Assembly: GCA_937124505.1 (NCBI GenBank)
Contig: CAKZKV010000102.1
Location: 1-16,404 of the forward strand
DNA from: an uncultured Alphaproteobacteria bacterium
GTDB taxonomy: Bacteria > Pseudomonadota > Alphaproteobacteria > Micavibrionales > Micavibrionaceae
Length of the DNA stretch: 16,404 nt
Reading direction: 5' to 3'
Shown piece after piece: positions 1 to 5,827 of the stretch. Each line of letters starts with the position of its first letter. Position 1 is the stretch's first letter. The notes beneath the pieces are model-generated. The model did no database searches. It was not told the DNA's origin and saw nothing but the letters and a program-made list of their open reading frames with translations. The position numbers and the translations under genes were made by a program.

Positions 1-75
1 ACATCCTTTCATATACAGTTTTTAAAGAATGTCAGATTAAATCTCAACTAATACATTGAGAAAAGGATTATTCGC

Positions 76-570
76 TTAGTACTCGTACTCATACGGTATT
101 CCAAAACGAATGGACATAGCGTTTTCAGAAACATTAAAAATTCTTGCTAGTTCACGAATAGAAGTGATTCCTTGATTTGTATATTCCCTTAATAAGTCCC
201 ATGGCATAAGAATATCAGCAGCGAGTTTATTTGCTTCGGTTTCAACTTCGCTTGATAGTCCACTCCGTAACAGTGCATCCTCTGATATACCATCACCAAT
301 TAAATCTTTATGCAAAAGAAAGTGTGCGATTTCATGTGCTATGGTGAATCTTCTTCTCGTTTCTGGATGATTGTCATTTACAACAATAGCATAACCAGAA
401 GAACCACCTCTAGTTTCATTTTTAACGATCATACCTGAAATATTTCCCAAAGATTTGGATTTTAGAACATTTATTCCTAACTCTCTAGCAATAGGTACAG
501 TTAATACTGGTGCTTCATTTTGAAAGCTATCAATAAAAGACTTAACTTCATTATATGTCATATCATTCAT
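76..570 (-). CDS. ImmA/IrrE-family metallo-endopeptidase
   Basis: A 164-residue protein with the zinc-peptidase signature HEIAH at residues 79-83, preceded by RRRFTIAHE. A second conserved block, ETEANKLAADILMP (about 110-123), supplies the third metal ligand region. The C-terminal third (about 136-157, IRELARIFNVSENAMSIR) is the helical segment usual in this family. Family members cleave phage- or ICE-type repressors (ImmA cuts ImmR in ICEBs1) or act as stress-response proteases (IrrE/PprI). No HTH repressor is fused or adjacent on this strand, so the substrate cannot be named. The start at 570 overlaps the upstream gene's stop by 8 bp and has a GAAGAGA Shine-Dalgarno, so the two genes are translationally coupled. 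Location in a mobile region favours a role in element regulation; that part is inference. Confidence 0.88.
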   Translation of the reverse strand: MNDMTYNEVKSFIDSFQNEAPVLTVPIARELGINVLKSKSLGNISGMIVKNETRGGSSGYAIVVNDNHPETRRRFTIAHEIAHFLLHKDLIGDGISEDALLRSGLSSEVETEANKLAADILMPWDLLREYTNQGITSIRELARIFNVSENAMSIRFGIPYEYEY

Positions 571-961
571 TATTAATCTCTTCGCTATCTTGAGGAATAT
601 TTATCTCCCTATTTCTGTTATTCTCTAAAAAAATCTTCTCCTTAGTATTTATCTTATCAGAATTTTCACCATATTTCGTCTTTATATAGGATTTAATCTC
701 GTCATCAGCAACTTGTCTCGCTGTTTTTCTTGCTATATTTTCAGCAGAATTTTTGATTTGTATAAAACCAAATACTGCTAGCACACCTAGCATTATTGCA
801 CAAATTGCTAAAAATACTTGCATAACCGATAACATCACAGTCAATGCGTCATAATTATAAACTTTCGCTGGGACTGTACTCGAGTCAAAATTGACCATTA
901 GTAACCAAGTGACAAATATTGTAATATTTACAATGGCTAGTGTTATATTCGCATAGTTCAT
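563..961 (-). CDS. Small two-helix membrane protein upstream of ImmA-like protease
   Basis: A 132-residue protein that I do not recognise as a named family. Two hydrophobic segments are clear: residues about 5-23 (ITLAIVNITIFVTWLLMV) and about 40-69 (a long Leu/Val/Ile/Phe-rich stretch). The C-terminal half (70-132) is hydrophilic and charged, rich in Lys, Glu and Asn, and probably cytoplasmic. It is the first gene of a two-gene minus-strand unit and overlaps the ImmA/IrrE-like gene by 8 bp. That coupling suggests the membrane protein and protease work together, for example as a membrane-tethered partner, but no known function can be assigned. Translation begins at ATG 961, about 200 bp from the divergent AlpA-like gene. 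Confidence 0.7.
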   Translation of the reverse strand: MNYANITLAIVNITIFVTWLLMVNFDSSTVPAKVYNYDALTVMLSVMQVFLAICAIMLGVLAVFGFIQIKNSAENIARKTARQVADDEIKSYIKTKYGENSDKINTKEKIFLENNRNREINIPQDSEEINNE

Positions 962-1058
962 TAGGACTCGTTACCACAATGATAAAAATTGTCAACGATT
1001 GCGAATAGTATTCAACCAATTAAGGGATAATTGTGTAAAAAAAATCAGTCAATAACCC

Positions 1059-1087
1059 TTAGCAAAATTATTAGGACATTTTATACA
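1059..1087 (+). promoter_or_regulatory. Possible promoter of the AlpA-primase operon
   Basis: TTAGCA (1059-1064) and TATACA (1082-1087) are separated by 17 bp and lie about 75 bp before the AlpA-like start. Both boxes are only partial matches to consensus. The -10 box falls inside the dyad at 1074-1100, which would suit repression by steric block. Confidence 0.3.
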
Positions 1088-1100
1088 TTTTAAAACGTCC
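1074..1100. promoter_or_regulatory. Dyad operator candidate, half-site GGACrTTTTAwA
   Basis: GGACATTTTATA (1074-1085) and, on the other strand, GGACGTTTTAAA (1100-1089) match at 10 of 12 positions around a 3-bp centre (1086-1088). The size and spacing are typical of a dimeric HTH repressor site. It overlaps the possible -10 box of the operon to the right. The cognate repressor is not evident in the window. Confidence 0.4.
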
Positions 1101-1126
1101 ATGGTTAATAACACAAAATCGGTCAG

Positions 1127-1158
1127 ATTTATCCTTACACAACCAAGAAAGGATAAAT
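1127..1158 (+). promoter_or_regulatory. Hairpin that masks the AlpA-like gene's Shine-Dalgarno
   Basis: ATTTATCCTT (1127-1136) and AAGGATAAAT (1149-1158) form a perfect 10-bp stem with a 12-nt loop. The right arm contains the AAGGA Shine-Dalgarno (1149-1153), which lies 9 nt before the ATG at 1163. In RNA the stem would hide the ribosome site; in DNA the same symmetry could be an operator. Pairing is seen directly; the regulatory role is inferred. Confidence 0.5.
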
Positions 1159-1162
1159 ACAA

Positions 1163-1357
1163 ATGACTTCAGAACTCTTAACCCTTACCGAATTTTGCAA
1201 AACCGCAAATGTAGGAAAAACCAAAGCCTATGAACTTATTAACCGTGGCGAAGTTCCCGCCGTAAAATTAGACAATAAGACCATGATCCGACGTTCAGAT
1301 GTCGAGAGCTGGCTTTCTTCTCTACAGGCATACCAACCTTTAAATCAAAGAGGTTAG
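1163..1357 (+). CDS. AlpA/excisionase-type helix-turn-helix protein
   Basis: A 64-residue protein of the MerR-like/excisionase HTH type: LTLTEFCKTANVGKTKAYELINRGEVPAVKL (residues 6-36, in two halves) is the winged-helix recognition segment, followed by IRRSDVESWLSSL (about 42-54), the usual C-terminal helix. Small AlpA/Xis proteins bind DNA at att sites or promoters and control excision or satellite genes. It is the first gene of a plus-strand operon; the next gene begins 1 nt after its stop. The Shine-Dalgarno AAGGA is spaced 9 nt from the ATG and sits in a 10-bp hairpin, so its translation may be the regulated step. Whether it acts as excisionase or as transcriptional activator cannot be told here. 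Confidence 0.85.
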   Translation: MTSELLTLTEFCKTANVGKTKAYELINRGEVPAVKLDNKTMIRRSDVESWLSSLQAYQPLNQRG

Positions 1358-1358
1358 T

Positions 1359-2363
1359 ATGAGTAATATAAAAAAGAAAAACCTCGCTGGGGGCGAGGCT
1401 AAGAAATGTTCACATCCACAATTTACCAATTCCTCAACCGCAAAGCAAATAGATTTCAACACTGTCAACACAGCAGCTATAGCTGCTGGTCTGCCGGTAC
1501 AGTGGTATCCATTAGCCCAAAGATACGGACAAAGCCTGCGTGTGGGCAACGTCGAGGGAGACAGAGGCTCCTCGCTATGGATCTGCTTAAAAACTGGATC
1601 GTGGAAAGATCATGCTTCCGGTGAAGGTGGTGGCGACTTGATAAGTCTGTGTGCCGCCCGTGAGGGGATCGGGCAGAACGAAGCCAGACAAAAAATTTCC
1701 GAGTTTTTGGGGTGTCATTCCTCTGCGCTGGAAAAAACCGTTCGTCATTCTGAAAAGCTTGATAATGGCCCAAAGGCGCGGAACATATGGCGGGAAACCG
1801 TAGCAATCACTGATACGCTTGCGGAAACATATTTGTGCCAGCGGGCGATTACAGTTGAGTTACCGGCCTCGCTTCGGTTTCATGCAGGTCTTTATCACTG
1901 GCGCTCGAAAAAATCGTATCCCGCGATGGTGGCGGCGGTCACAATCTGGCCGTCACGCACCGTTCAAGCGATACACAGAACATGGCTTGATGGTGCGCGT
2001 AAAGCCAATATCAAGCCGCCCAGAATGGCCTTAGGGCCTCTCTCCGGCGGATCAGTTCGCCTTGCGCCTGTCCATGATGTTCTCGCCGTGGCGGAGGGAA
2101 TAGAAAGTGCTCTTTCCTTTATGCAGGCCACCAGCATCCCATCATGGGCCGTTTTGAGTACATCCAACTATCCCAGCCTGATTTTACCCGATACGGTGAG
2201 GAAAATCATTATTGCAGCCGACCATGACAAGTGCGGTCAGGGCATGGAAGCGGCGACAAAAGCCGCTGATGTCTGGACACGTCAGGGCTTAAAAGTGCAT
2301 ATCGCCTGCCCACCGGAACCAGAAACTGATTTTAACGACATATTGCGGGAGGGCAGATCATGA
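1359..2363 (+). CDS. Toprim-domain primase-like protein of a mobile element
   Basis: A 334-residue protein. Residues about 74-100 (WICLKTGSWKDHASGEGGGDLISLC) resemble the N-terminal DNA-binding region of element-borne primases but lack the CHC2 cysteines. The C-terminal part holds a Toprim fold: VLAVAEGIES (241-250, catalytic Glu at 246) and IIIAADHD (283-290, Asp 288 and Asp 290), then DFNDIL near 324-329, as in P4-like and phage primase/helicase proteins. It probably makes primers for element replication together with the DUF3987 protein, whose start overlaps its stop by 4 nt (ATGA). The start ATG at 1359 is 1 nt after the upstream stop, implying coupled translation. The first 30 residues are lysine-rich and poorly conserved-looking, and coincide with a hairpin on the other strand. 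Confidence 0.85.
   Translation: MSNIKKKNLAGGEAKKCSHPQFTNSSTAKQIDFNTVNTAAIAAGLPVQWYPLAQRYGQSLRVGNVEGDRGSSLWICLKTGSWKDHASGEGGGDLISLCAAREGIGQNEARQKISEFLGCHSSALEKTVRHSEKLDNGPKARNIWRETVAITDTLAETYLCQRAITVELPASLRFHAGLYHWRSKKSYPAMVAAVTIWPSRTVQAIHRTWLDGARKANIKPPRMALGPLSGGSVRLAPVHDVLAVAEGIESALSFMQATSIPSWAVLSTSNYPSLILPDTVRKIIIAADHDKCGQGMEAATKAADVWTRQGLKVHIACPPEPETDFNDILREGRS
1368..1398 (-). terminator. Minus-strand intrinsic terminator shape inside the primase start
   Basis: Read on the minus strand, CCTCGC - 5-nt loop - GCGAGG (1398-1382) is followed by a T-rich run (TTTTTCTTTTTT, 1381-1370). That is a textbook Rho-independent terminator. It lies eight codons into the primase-like gene and encodes KKKNLAGGEAKK on the sense strand. 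No minus-strand gene leads into it, so it may end an antisense RNA over the primase leader, or be coincidental. Confidence 0.45.
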
Positions 2364-3880
2364 ACAAGATCAAAGAAATAGCAGAAAACGCAGAGGAATA
2401 CGTTGTAAATTGGCCGGAGCCTGACATGAGGCTGATAAAGGGATACAGGCAAAAAGCCGTGCCGTTTCCGTTGCAGATATTCGGGCCGTTCTGGGCGGAC
2501 TGGATTGAAAAAAGTGCAGAAGGTAAAGGCTCTCCACCGGATTATATCGCGGCAGGACTGATAAGCAGTGCCAGCATATTAATCGGGAACGCCTACCGTA
2601 TTTCGCCGTGGGAGAGCTGGAAAGAGCCACCGATACTGTGGCTTTGCTGTGTAGGAAACCCTTCCAGTAATAAAACACCAGGCCTGAGTGCCCCCCTGGA
2701 TTTGCTTCGTGATCTGGAAGCGGAGCTGAATATCGGGTTTGATGAGGGGATACGGGAATATGAGCGTAAAAAAGAAGAGGCTGCCGTTTGCCGCCAGATG
2801 TGGCAACAGGAGGTGAAAGCAGCTCGTAAAAAGCTTAATGTTCCCGCGCCGCACATGCCGGATGAGGCAATGGAGCCGGAGGAGCCAAGCCGAAAACGGC
2901 TTTTAGCCTGTGATGCTACCGTGGAAATTCTGGCTCCTCTGGTTGCGAAAAACCTGAGAGGAATACTGTATTTTCGGGATGAGCTGTCGGGATGGCTGGA
3001 AGGTATGAACCAGTACAAAGGCAAAGGCGGCGCAGACCGTTCTTTTTGGCTGGAAGCTTACAACGGAAATTCCTATACGGTGGACAGAGTAAAATATGGC
3101 ACAAATCAGCCGATGTGGGTGCCTAATTTGTCAATCTCCGTGGTCGGCGGTATCCAACCGGATAAGTTACAAAAAGCTCTGCTGAACGATGCAGATGATG
3201 GTCTTGCCGCCCGCTTTCTTTATACATGGCCGGAGACTGTGCCGCCCAAGCGACCCAAAAAGCAAGCCGATAATGACAGCGCCACAAAGGCGTTACAGAA
3301 ATTCCAGAACCTTCCTTTTACCGTAAACGAGAAAGGTCAGCCGGTTCCCACTGCAATCTCTTTGGAAGAGACGGTTATTGGAGAATTTGAAGAGTTCCGC
3401 CAGGATATACACGAAGCGGAAAATACCGCCAGCGGCCTTTATCTTTCCTATGTCGGTAAAAACGGTGGTCGTGCCTTACGGCTGGCGTTCATCCTTGAAA
3501 TGCTCTGGTGGTCTGCCGGAAACGATAACTATCCGCCCTCACGCATATCGGAAAAAGCCCTGCTTTGCGCTCAGGGCCTACTGACGGACTATTTCGATCC
3601 AATGGCACGGCGGTCTTTTGATAATGCCGCCTTGCCGGTCGAGGTTAGAAATGCCGTCACAATCGCCAAATGGCTCATTAGAACGAAGCCGGAGCGCATC
3701 AATAGCCGCGAAATACAAAGGGCATCTCTGGGCGGGATGGATACAGCCGACGATGTGAAGGAAGCATTTGAAGAACTTCAAAATGCCCACTGGATAGAAC
3801 CTGATCCAGCCAACAATAAAACGGGAGGACGGCCACGCTCTGATTATCTCGTCAATCCGAAAATATATGCCACTATTTAG
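2360..3880 (+). CDS. DUF3987 helicase/primase-like protein
   Basis: A 506-residue protein matching the DUF3987 family, common in phages, satellites and integrative elements. Visible features: a P-loop-like motif GNPSSNKT (99-106), a Walker-B-like segment GILYFRDEL (201-209), ISVVGGIQPDKL (259-270), and DGLAARFLY (280-288), whose Arg is an arginine-finger candidate. A charged helical insert lies at about 128-180. The C-terminal part (about 420-500) resembles a winged-helix domain ending in GGRPRSDYLVNP. The family is thought to act as an ATP-dependent DNA helicase or initiator in element replication; that role is by family. It overlaps the Toprim gene by 4 nt and is the last gene of the operon, followed by about 200 bp of AT-rich DNA and then the inserted transposon. 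Confidence 0.85.
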   Translation: MNKIKEIAENAEEYVVNWPEPDMRLIKGYRQKAVPFPLQIFGPFWADWIEKSAEGKGSPPDYIAAGLISSASILIGNAYRISPWESWKEPPILWLCCVGNPSSNKTPGLSAPLDLLRDLEAELNIGFDEGIREYERKKEEAAVCRQMWQQEVKAARKKLNVPAPHMPDEAMEPEEPSRKRLLACDATVEILAPLVAKNLRGILYFRDELSGWLEGMNQYKGKGGADRSFWLEAYNGNSYTVDRVKYGTNQPMWVPNLSISVVGGIQPDKLQKALLNDADDGLAARFLYTWPETVPPKRPKKQADNDSATKALQKFQNLPFTVNEKGQPVPTAISLEETVIGEFEEFRQDIHEAENTASGLYLSYVGKNGGRALRLAFILEMLWWSAGNDNYPPSRISEKALLCAQGLLTDYFDPMARRSFDNAALPVEVRNAVTIAKWLIRTKPERINSREIQRASLGGMDTADDVKEAFEELQNAHWIEPDPANNKTGGRPRSDYLVNPKIYATI

Positions 3881-4070
3881 TAATACTAACGTCTTGGATT
3901 TCAACATACCAGTTGGAAGCTTGTCTTATCGCGTTTTGTATGGATCTATGGTTCAGATCACCCCATACACCCCCATGATAAATAAAAAAAAATTACTACC
4001 TTAAGAAAAGTATATATTAAAAATTTTAATTTTTCATTTTTTATAACGCATCCAGCTTATAAATTGGATA
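3881..4070. other. AT-rich non-coding stretch left of the transposon
   Basis: About 190 bp between the DUF3987 stop and the transposon's target duplication. No ORF with a ribosome site is seen. The second half is very AT-rich and includes the perfect palindrome ATTAAAA-A-TTTTAAT (4016-4030) followed by T-runs. Together with the TTTTGTC repeats on the far side of the transposon, this could be a duplex-unwinding region of a replication origin. That function is inferred. Confidence 0.35.
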
Positions 4071-4078
4071 TAAAAATT
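4071..4078. repeat. Left 8-bp target-site duplication (TAAAAATT)
   Basis: TAAAAATT immediately precedes the left inverted repeat and is repeated exactly at 6830-6837 directly after the right inverted repeat. Eight base pairs and an AT-rich target are the usual pattern for IS1595-family insertions. Confidence 0.92.
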
Positions 4079-4101
4079 GGGAGCTATATACATAGCTAGC
4101 C
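4079..4101 (+). repeat. Left terminal inverted repeat of the transposon
   Basis: Begins GGGAGCTATATA and ends CTAGCC. Aligned to the right end it differs at positions 5, 13, 14 and 17 only. It is followed by a short palindrome, GTAAAA-T-TTTTAC (4102-4114). Confidence 0.9.
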
Positions 4102-4163
4102 GTAAAATTTTTACATTTTAATAATCAATTTTTGCTAAAATAAAATTAATCAAGGAGTTAGTA

Positions 4164-4253
4164 ATGAATAATAATAAATGGGAACAATCAGAAAACGGCA
4201 AAGTATCATCAGGGGATGATATGAAACCAGCCCCTGATAATTGTAAGGACTAA
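4164..4253 (+). CDS. 29-codon ORF inside the transposon
   Basis: ATG at 4164 is preceded by a strong Shine-Dalgarno, AAGGAG (4152-4157), at good spacing, and the frame runs 29 codons to TAA at 4253. The product is hydrophilic, begins MNNNKWEQSENG and ends PDNCKD; no family is recognised. The frame contains a perfect 8-bp inverted repeat (ATCAGGGG 4208-4215, CCCCTGAT 4231-4238, 15-nt loop). Its stop overlaps the stop of the convergent Cas2-like gene by 4 bp. It lies just inside the left end of the transposon, on the strand opposite to the transposase. It could be a real micro-protein or a leader ORF; evidence is only the ribosome site. Confidence 0.35.
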   Translation: MNNNKWEQSENGKVSSGDDMKPAPDNCKD

Positions 4254-4519
4254 AGGTTATTTTCTAACCATTGAGAGCCATTGGAGTTAAATCCTGTCCA
4301 AGCAGCAGCTCCATGAAGTCTAGCGACAAGTAATTCGTCATCATTATCTATATGCTTTTTCAAGCTATCACGAATTTGAACAGCTGTTTTTTCTGTTACA
4401 ATTATCCATGTAGAGTCTAAATGATGCCACCAAGTGCCTGATAAGCTTTTTATAGCATCAATTAAATCTGGATAATTTTTTTGTTTATTAAGATCGTAAC
4501 CGATCAAGTAAGTTGCCAT
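4250..4519 (-). CDS. Cas2/VapD-like small protein ('SinR family') carried as transposon cargo
   Basis: An 89-residue protein that begins MATYLIGYDLNK and continues with the motif WWHHLDSTWIIVT (about 30-42) and ending with AAWTGFNSNGSQWLENNL. The opening beta-strand YLIGYDL followed by a helix matches the ferredoxin-like start of Cas2 and VapD proteins (Cas2 has a catalytic Asp there). Databases label close relatives 'SinR family protein', unrelated to the Bacillus SinR repressor; that naming is from memory. The family's biochemical role is not established to my knowledge; RNase or nucleic-acid binding is plausible. Start ATG 4519 has a GGAGAC Shine-Dalgarno. No cas1 or repeat array is near, so it is not a CRISPR adaptation gene. 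It sits beside a structured RNA candidate in the same transposon. Confidence 0.75.
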   Translation of the reverse strand: MATYLIGYDLNKQKNYPDLIDAIKSLSGTWWHHLDSTWIIVTEKTAVQIRDSLKKHIDNDDELLVARLHGAAAWTGFNSNGSQWLENNL

Positions 4520-4579
4520 AAGTTTTGTCTCCTATTTTATGACGTTAATTTAGGAGCAACTGCTTTCACTTGACTGTTT

Positions 4580-4609
4580 TTGAATTCAACCCTAGAATCG
4601 AGTTATAAT
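4580..4609 (+). promoter_or_regulatory. Promoter of the candidate small RNA
   Basis: TTGAAT (4580-4585) and a perfect TATAAT (4604-4609) are separated by 18 bp and point rightwards into the structured segment. A start near 4615-4617 would be expected. No ORF follows on this strand. Confidence 0.6.
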
Positions 4610-4615
4610 CTTAGT

Positions 4616-4686
4616 TGTTCCGCAGCAGTTGCAAACTATTTTGCGGTTCACACAAAAGGCGGGGCTGCAACCCCGCTTTTTCTTTT
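4616..4686 (+). ncRNA. Candidate ~70-nt structured small RNA of the transposon
   Basis: Downstream of a near-consensus promoter lie two hairpins and a T-run. Hairpin 1: CCGCA (4620-4624) with TGCGG (4642-4646), enclosing AGTT-gca-AACT (4627-4637). After a 12-nt single-stranded linker comes hairpin 2: GCGGGG (4659-4664), loop CTGCAA, CCCCGC (4671-4676), then TTTTT. The loop of each hairpin contains TGCA, which is self-complementary, so loop-loop pairing is possible. No reading frame with a ribosome site is present. Promoter plus compact fold plus terminator is the typical plan of a trans-acting or antisense RNA. It is transcribed against the P63C-like and Cas2-like genes on either side, and would be antisense to any read-through leader of the Cas2-like gene. 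No known RNA family is recognised. Confidence 0.55.
4654..4681. terminator. Bidirectional intrinsic terminator between the two cargo genes
   Basis: A 6-bp all-GC stem (GCGGGG/CCCCGC) with a 6-nt loop is flanked by AAAA on the left and TTTTT on the right. On the plus strand it ends the small RNA candidate; on the minus strand the stem is followed by CTTTT and can end transcripts from the transposase and P63C-like genes. Confidence 0.75.
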
Positions 4687-4694
4687 GCACAAGC

Positions 4695-4732
4695 TATGCA
4701 TACGAATCATATGCATAATGTTATTATAACAT
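4695..4732. repeat. Two adjacent perfect palindromes
   Basis: TATGCAT (4695-4701) and ATGCATA (4711-4717) are inverted copies around a 9-bp spacer; each half is itself built on the palindrome ATGCAT. Directly next to it, ATGTTAT-T-ATAACAT (4718-4732) is a second perfect 7+1+7 palindrome. They lie between the P63C-like stop and the terminator, where a promoter for the Cas2-like gene would be expected, so operator function is possible. Confidence 0.4.
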
Positions 4733-4774
4733 ATTTTGAAAAGAGTCAGAAACGTGATAGTTCAATAATTAGAA

Positions 4775-5827
4775 TCACTTAGGAGCTTCTATCAATTTTT
4801 GTTCAACCGCTGCTATCGCCAACTGAGCAACAGATGGCGGCAAGTCTTTTTTCTTCACTTTACCATCGATATATTTAGCAAATTTACCACCTTCTATGTA
4901 TTCGTTTTGAAGCCATTCGCGGTATGCGCCTAAAGCTGCTAGAGGATAACACCATGCATCTTGAGGGTTTGAATTGGCTTGCGGATGAGAGTTAGGATAT
5001 CTATGTGGATAACGAACTCTGCCACCATATTTTGCAGCAAGTCCATTATCATCCCAATGCTTAGACCAATGCTGTCCAATAGATATATCTACAACTGTTT
5101 TTTCTCCAACATCTGCGCCGGCTTGTATCATTTCATAAATAATTGTGTGTGCCTCGTTGAAAACAGAAAAGAAACCCTTTGGCGCTGACTGGTGATTTAA
5201 TTCAATTCTTTCATGCCATTTCTGAAATCTGTCCTTATATCTGCCTGTAGGGTCATAACCCACTTGGCTGTAAATCATCTCCTGTAATGCTTTACCTGCT
5301 AAAAGCCTGTAATTGTCTCTAGCAGCCTCTCTAGGACTTGCGGCATCAAAAGCGTAATACTCTAAGACTGCTAAACATATCGCATCAGGAAAAGCGTGAA
5401 CAACGCGTGATCCATCATTTATTTCAATATGCGCTTCTTTCGCCGTTATACCGCGCTTACTAAGTATCTTTTTGATTGCTTTTATTCTTGGTTTCTGTGG
5501 TTCTTCGTTCCAATCTTGGCTAATAGTTCTTACATGTAAATTTTCAATATCGAGCAATCTGGCAAGACCTCGACCTGTTAAGAAAGGCGTTCCATCTGTT
5601 AAAACACCCATACCAACACCACCAACGTCTCTTTCACATTCTATCTTTAAGTCTAGTTCGCCCTGTACAGGGTCGAGTTCCTTTTTGCTGCTTTTCGCAG
5701 GTAAGTGTTTGATTCCTTTAGCATTCATGTCGAGTTCCTCTGGCTGTTTTTTTGGTGTAATAATCATGTCAGCAACATTCTCAAAGCTGTCATCTATTGG
5801 TTCTATAATATCGTCTTTCTTAGCCAT
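4775..5827 (-). CDS. P63C/antirepressor-like protein, transposon passenger
   Basis: A 350-residue protein. The N-terminal 55 residues are charged and low in complexity. Residues about 74-92 (VLTDGTPFLTGRGLARLLD) resemble the N-terminal motif of P63C-domain and BRO/antirepressor-like proteins, followed by AFPDAICLAVLEYYAFDA (about 149-166) and a helix with LAGKALQEMIYSQVGYDP. The C-terminal portion (about 215-300) holds FFSVFNEAHTIIYEMI and a His/Pro/Tyr-rich stretch. The P63C link is a judgement from motif order, and the function of that family is unknown. The start ATG at 5827 overlaps the transposase stop by 8 bp and has an AAGGA Shine-Dalgarno inside the transposase gene, so it is translated from the transposase mRNA. 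It may regulate transposition or serve the transposon against host or phage; neither can be shown here. Confidence 0.65.
   Translation of the reverse strand: MAKKDDIIEPIDDSFENVADMIITPKKQPEELDMNAKGIKHLPAKSSKKELDPVQGELDLKIECERDVGGVGMGVLTDGTPFLTGRGLARLLDIENLHVRTISQDWNEEPQKPRIKAIKKILSKRGITAKEAHIEINDGSRVVHAFPDAICLAVLEYYAFDAASPREAARDNYRLLAGKALQEMIYSQVGYDPTGRYKDRFQKWHERIELNHQSAPKGFFSVFNEAHTIIYEMIQAGADVGEKTVVDISIGQHWSKHWDDNGLAAKYGGRVRYPHRYPNSHPQANSNPQDAWCYPLAALGAYREWLQNEYIEGGKFAKYIDGKVKKKDLPPSVAQLAIAAVEQKLIEAPK

Larger units (their letters stand above)
1041..1125. repeat. Imperfect direct repeat AAAATCrGTCA in the divergent spacer
   Basis: AAAATCAGTCA at 1041-1051 recurs as AAAATCGGTCA at 1115-1125 (10 of 11 identical). 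The outer pair TTGTGTAA (1031-1038) and TTACACAA (1135-1142) is a perfect inverted repeat enclosing them. These lie in the 200-bp spacer between the divergent ImmA-side and AlpA-side transcription units. They look like protein-binding sites for a regulator or excisionase; which one is not determinable from sequence. Confidence 0.4.

Noticed and set aside
4250..4686. CRISPR-Cas remnant suggested by the Cas2-like protein
   Set aside because: No spaced direct repeats, no cas1 and no other Cas protein in the window; relatives of this family occur without CRISPR.
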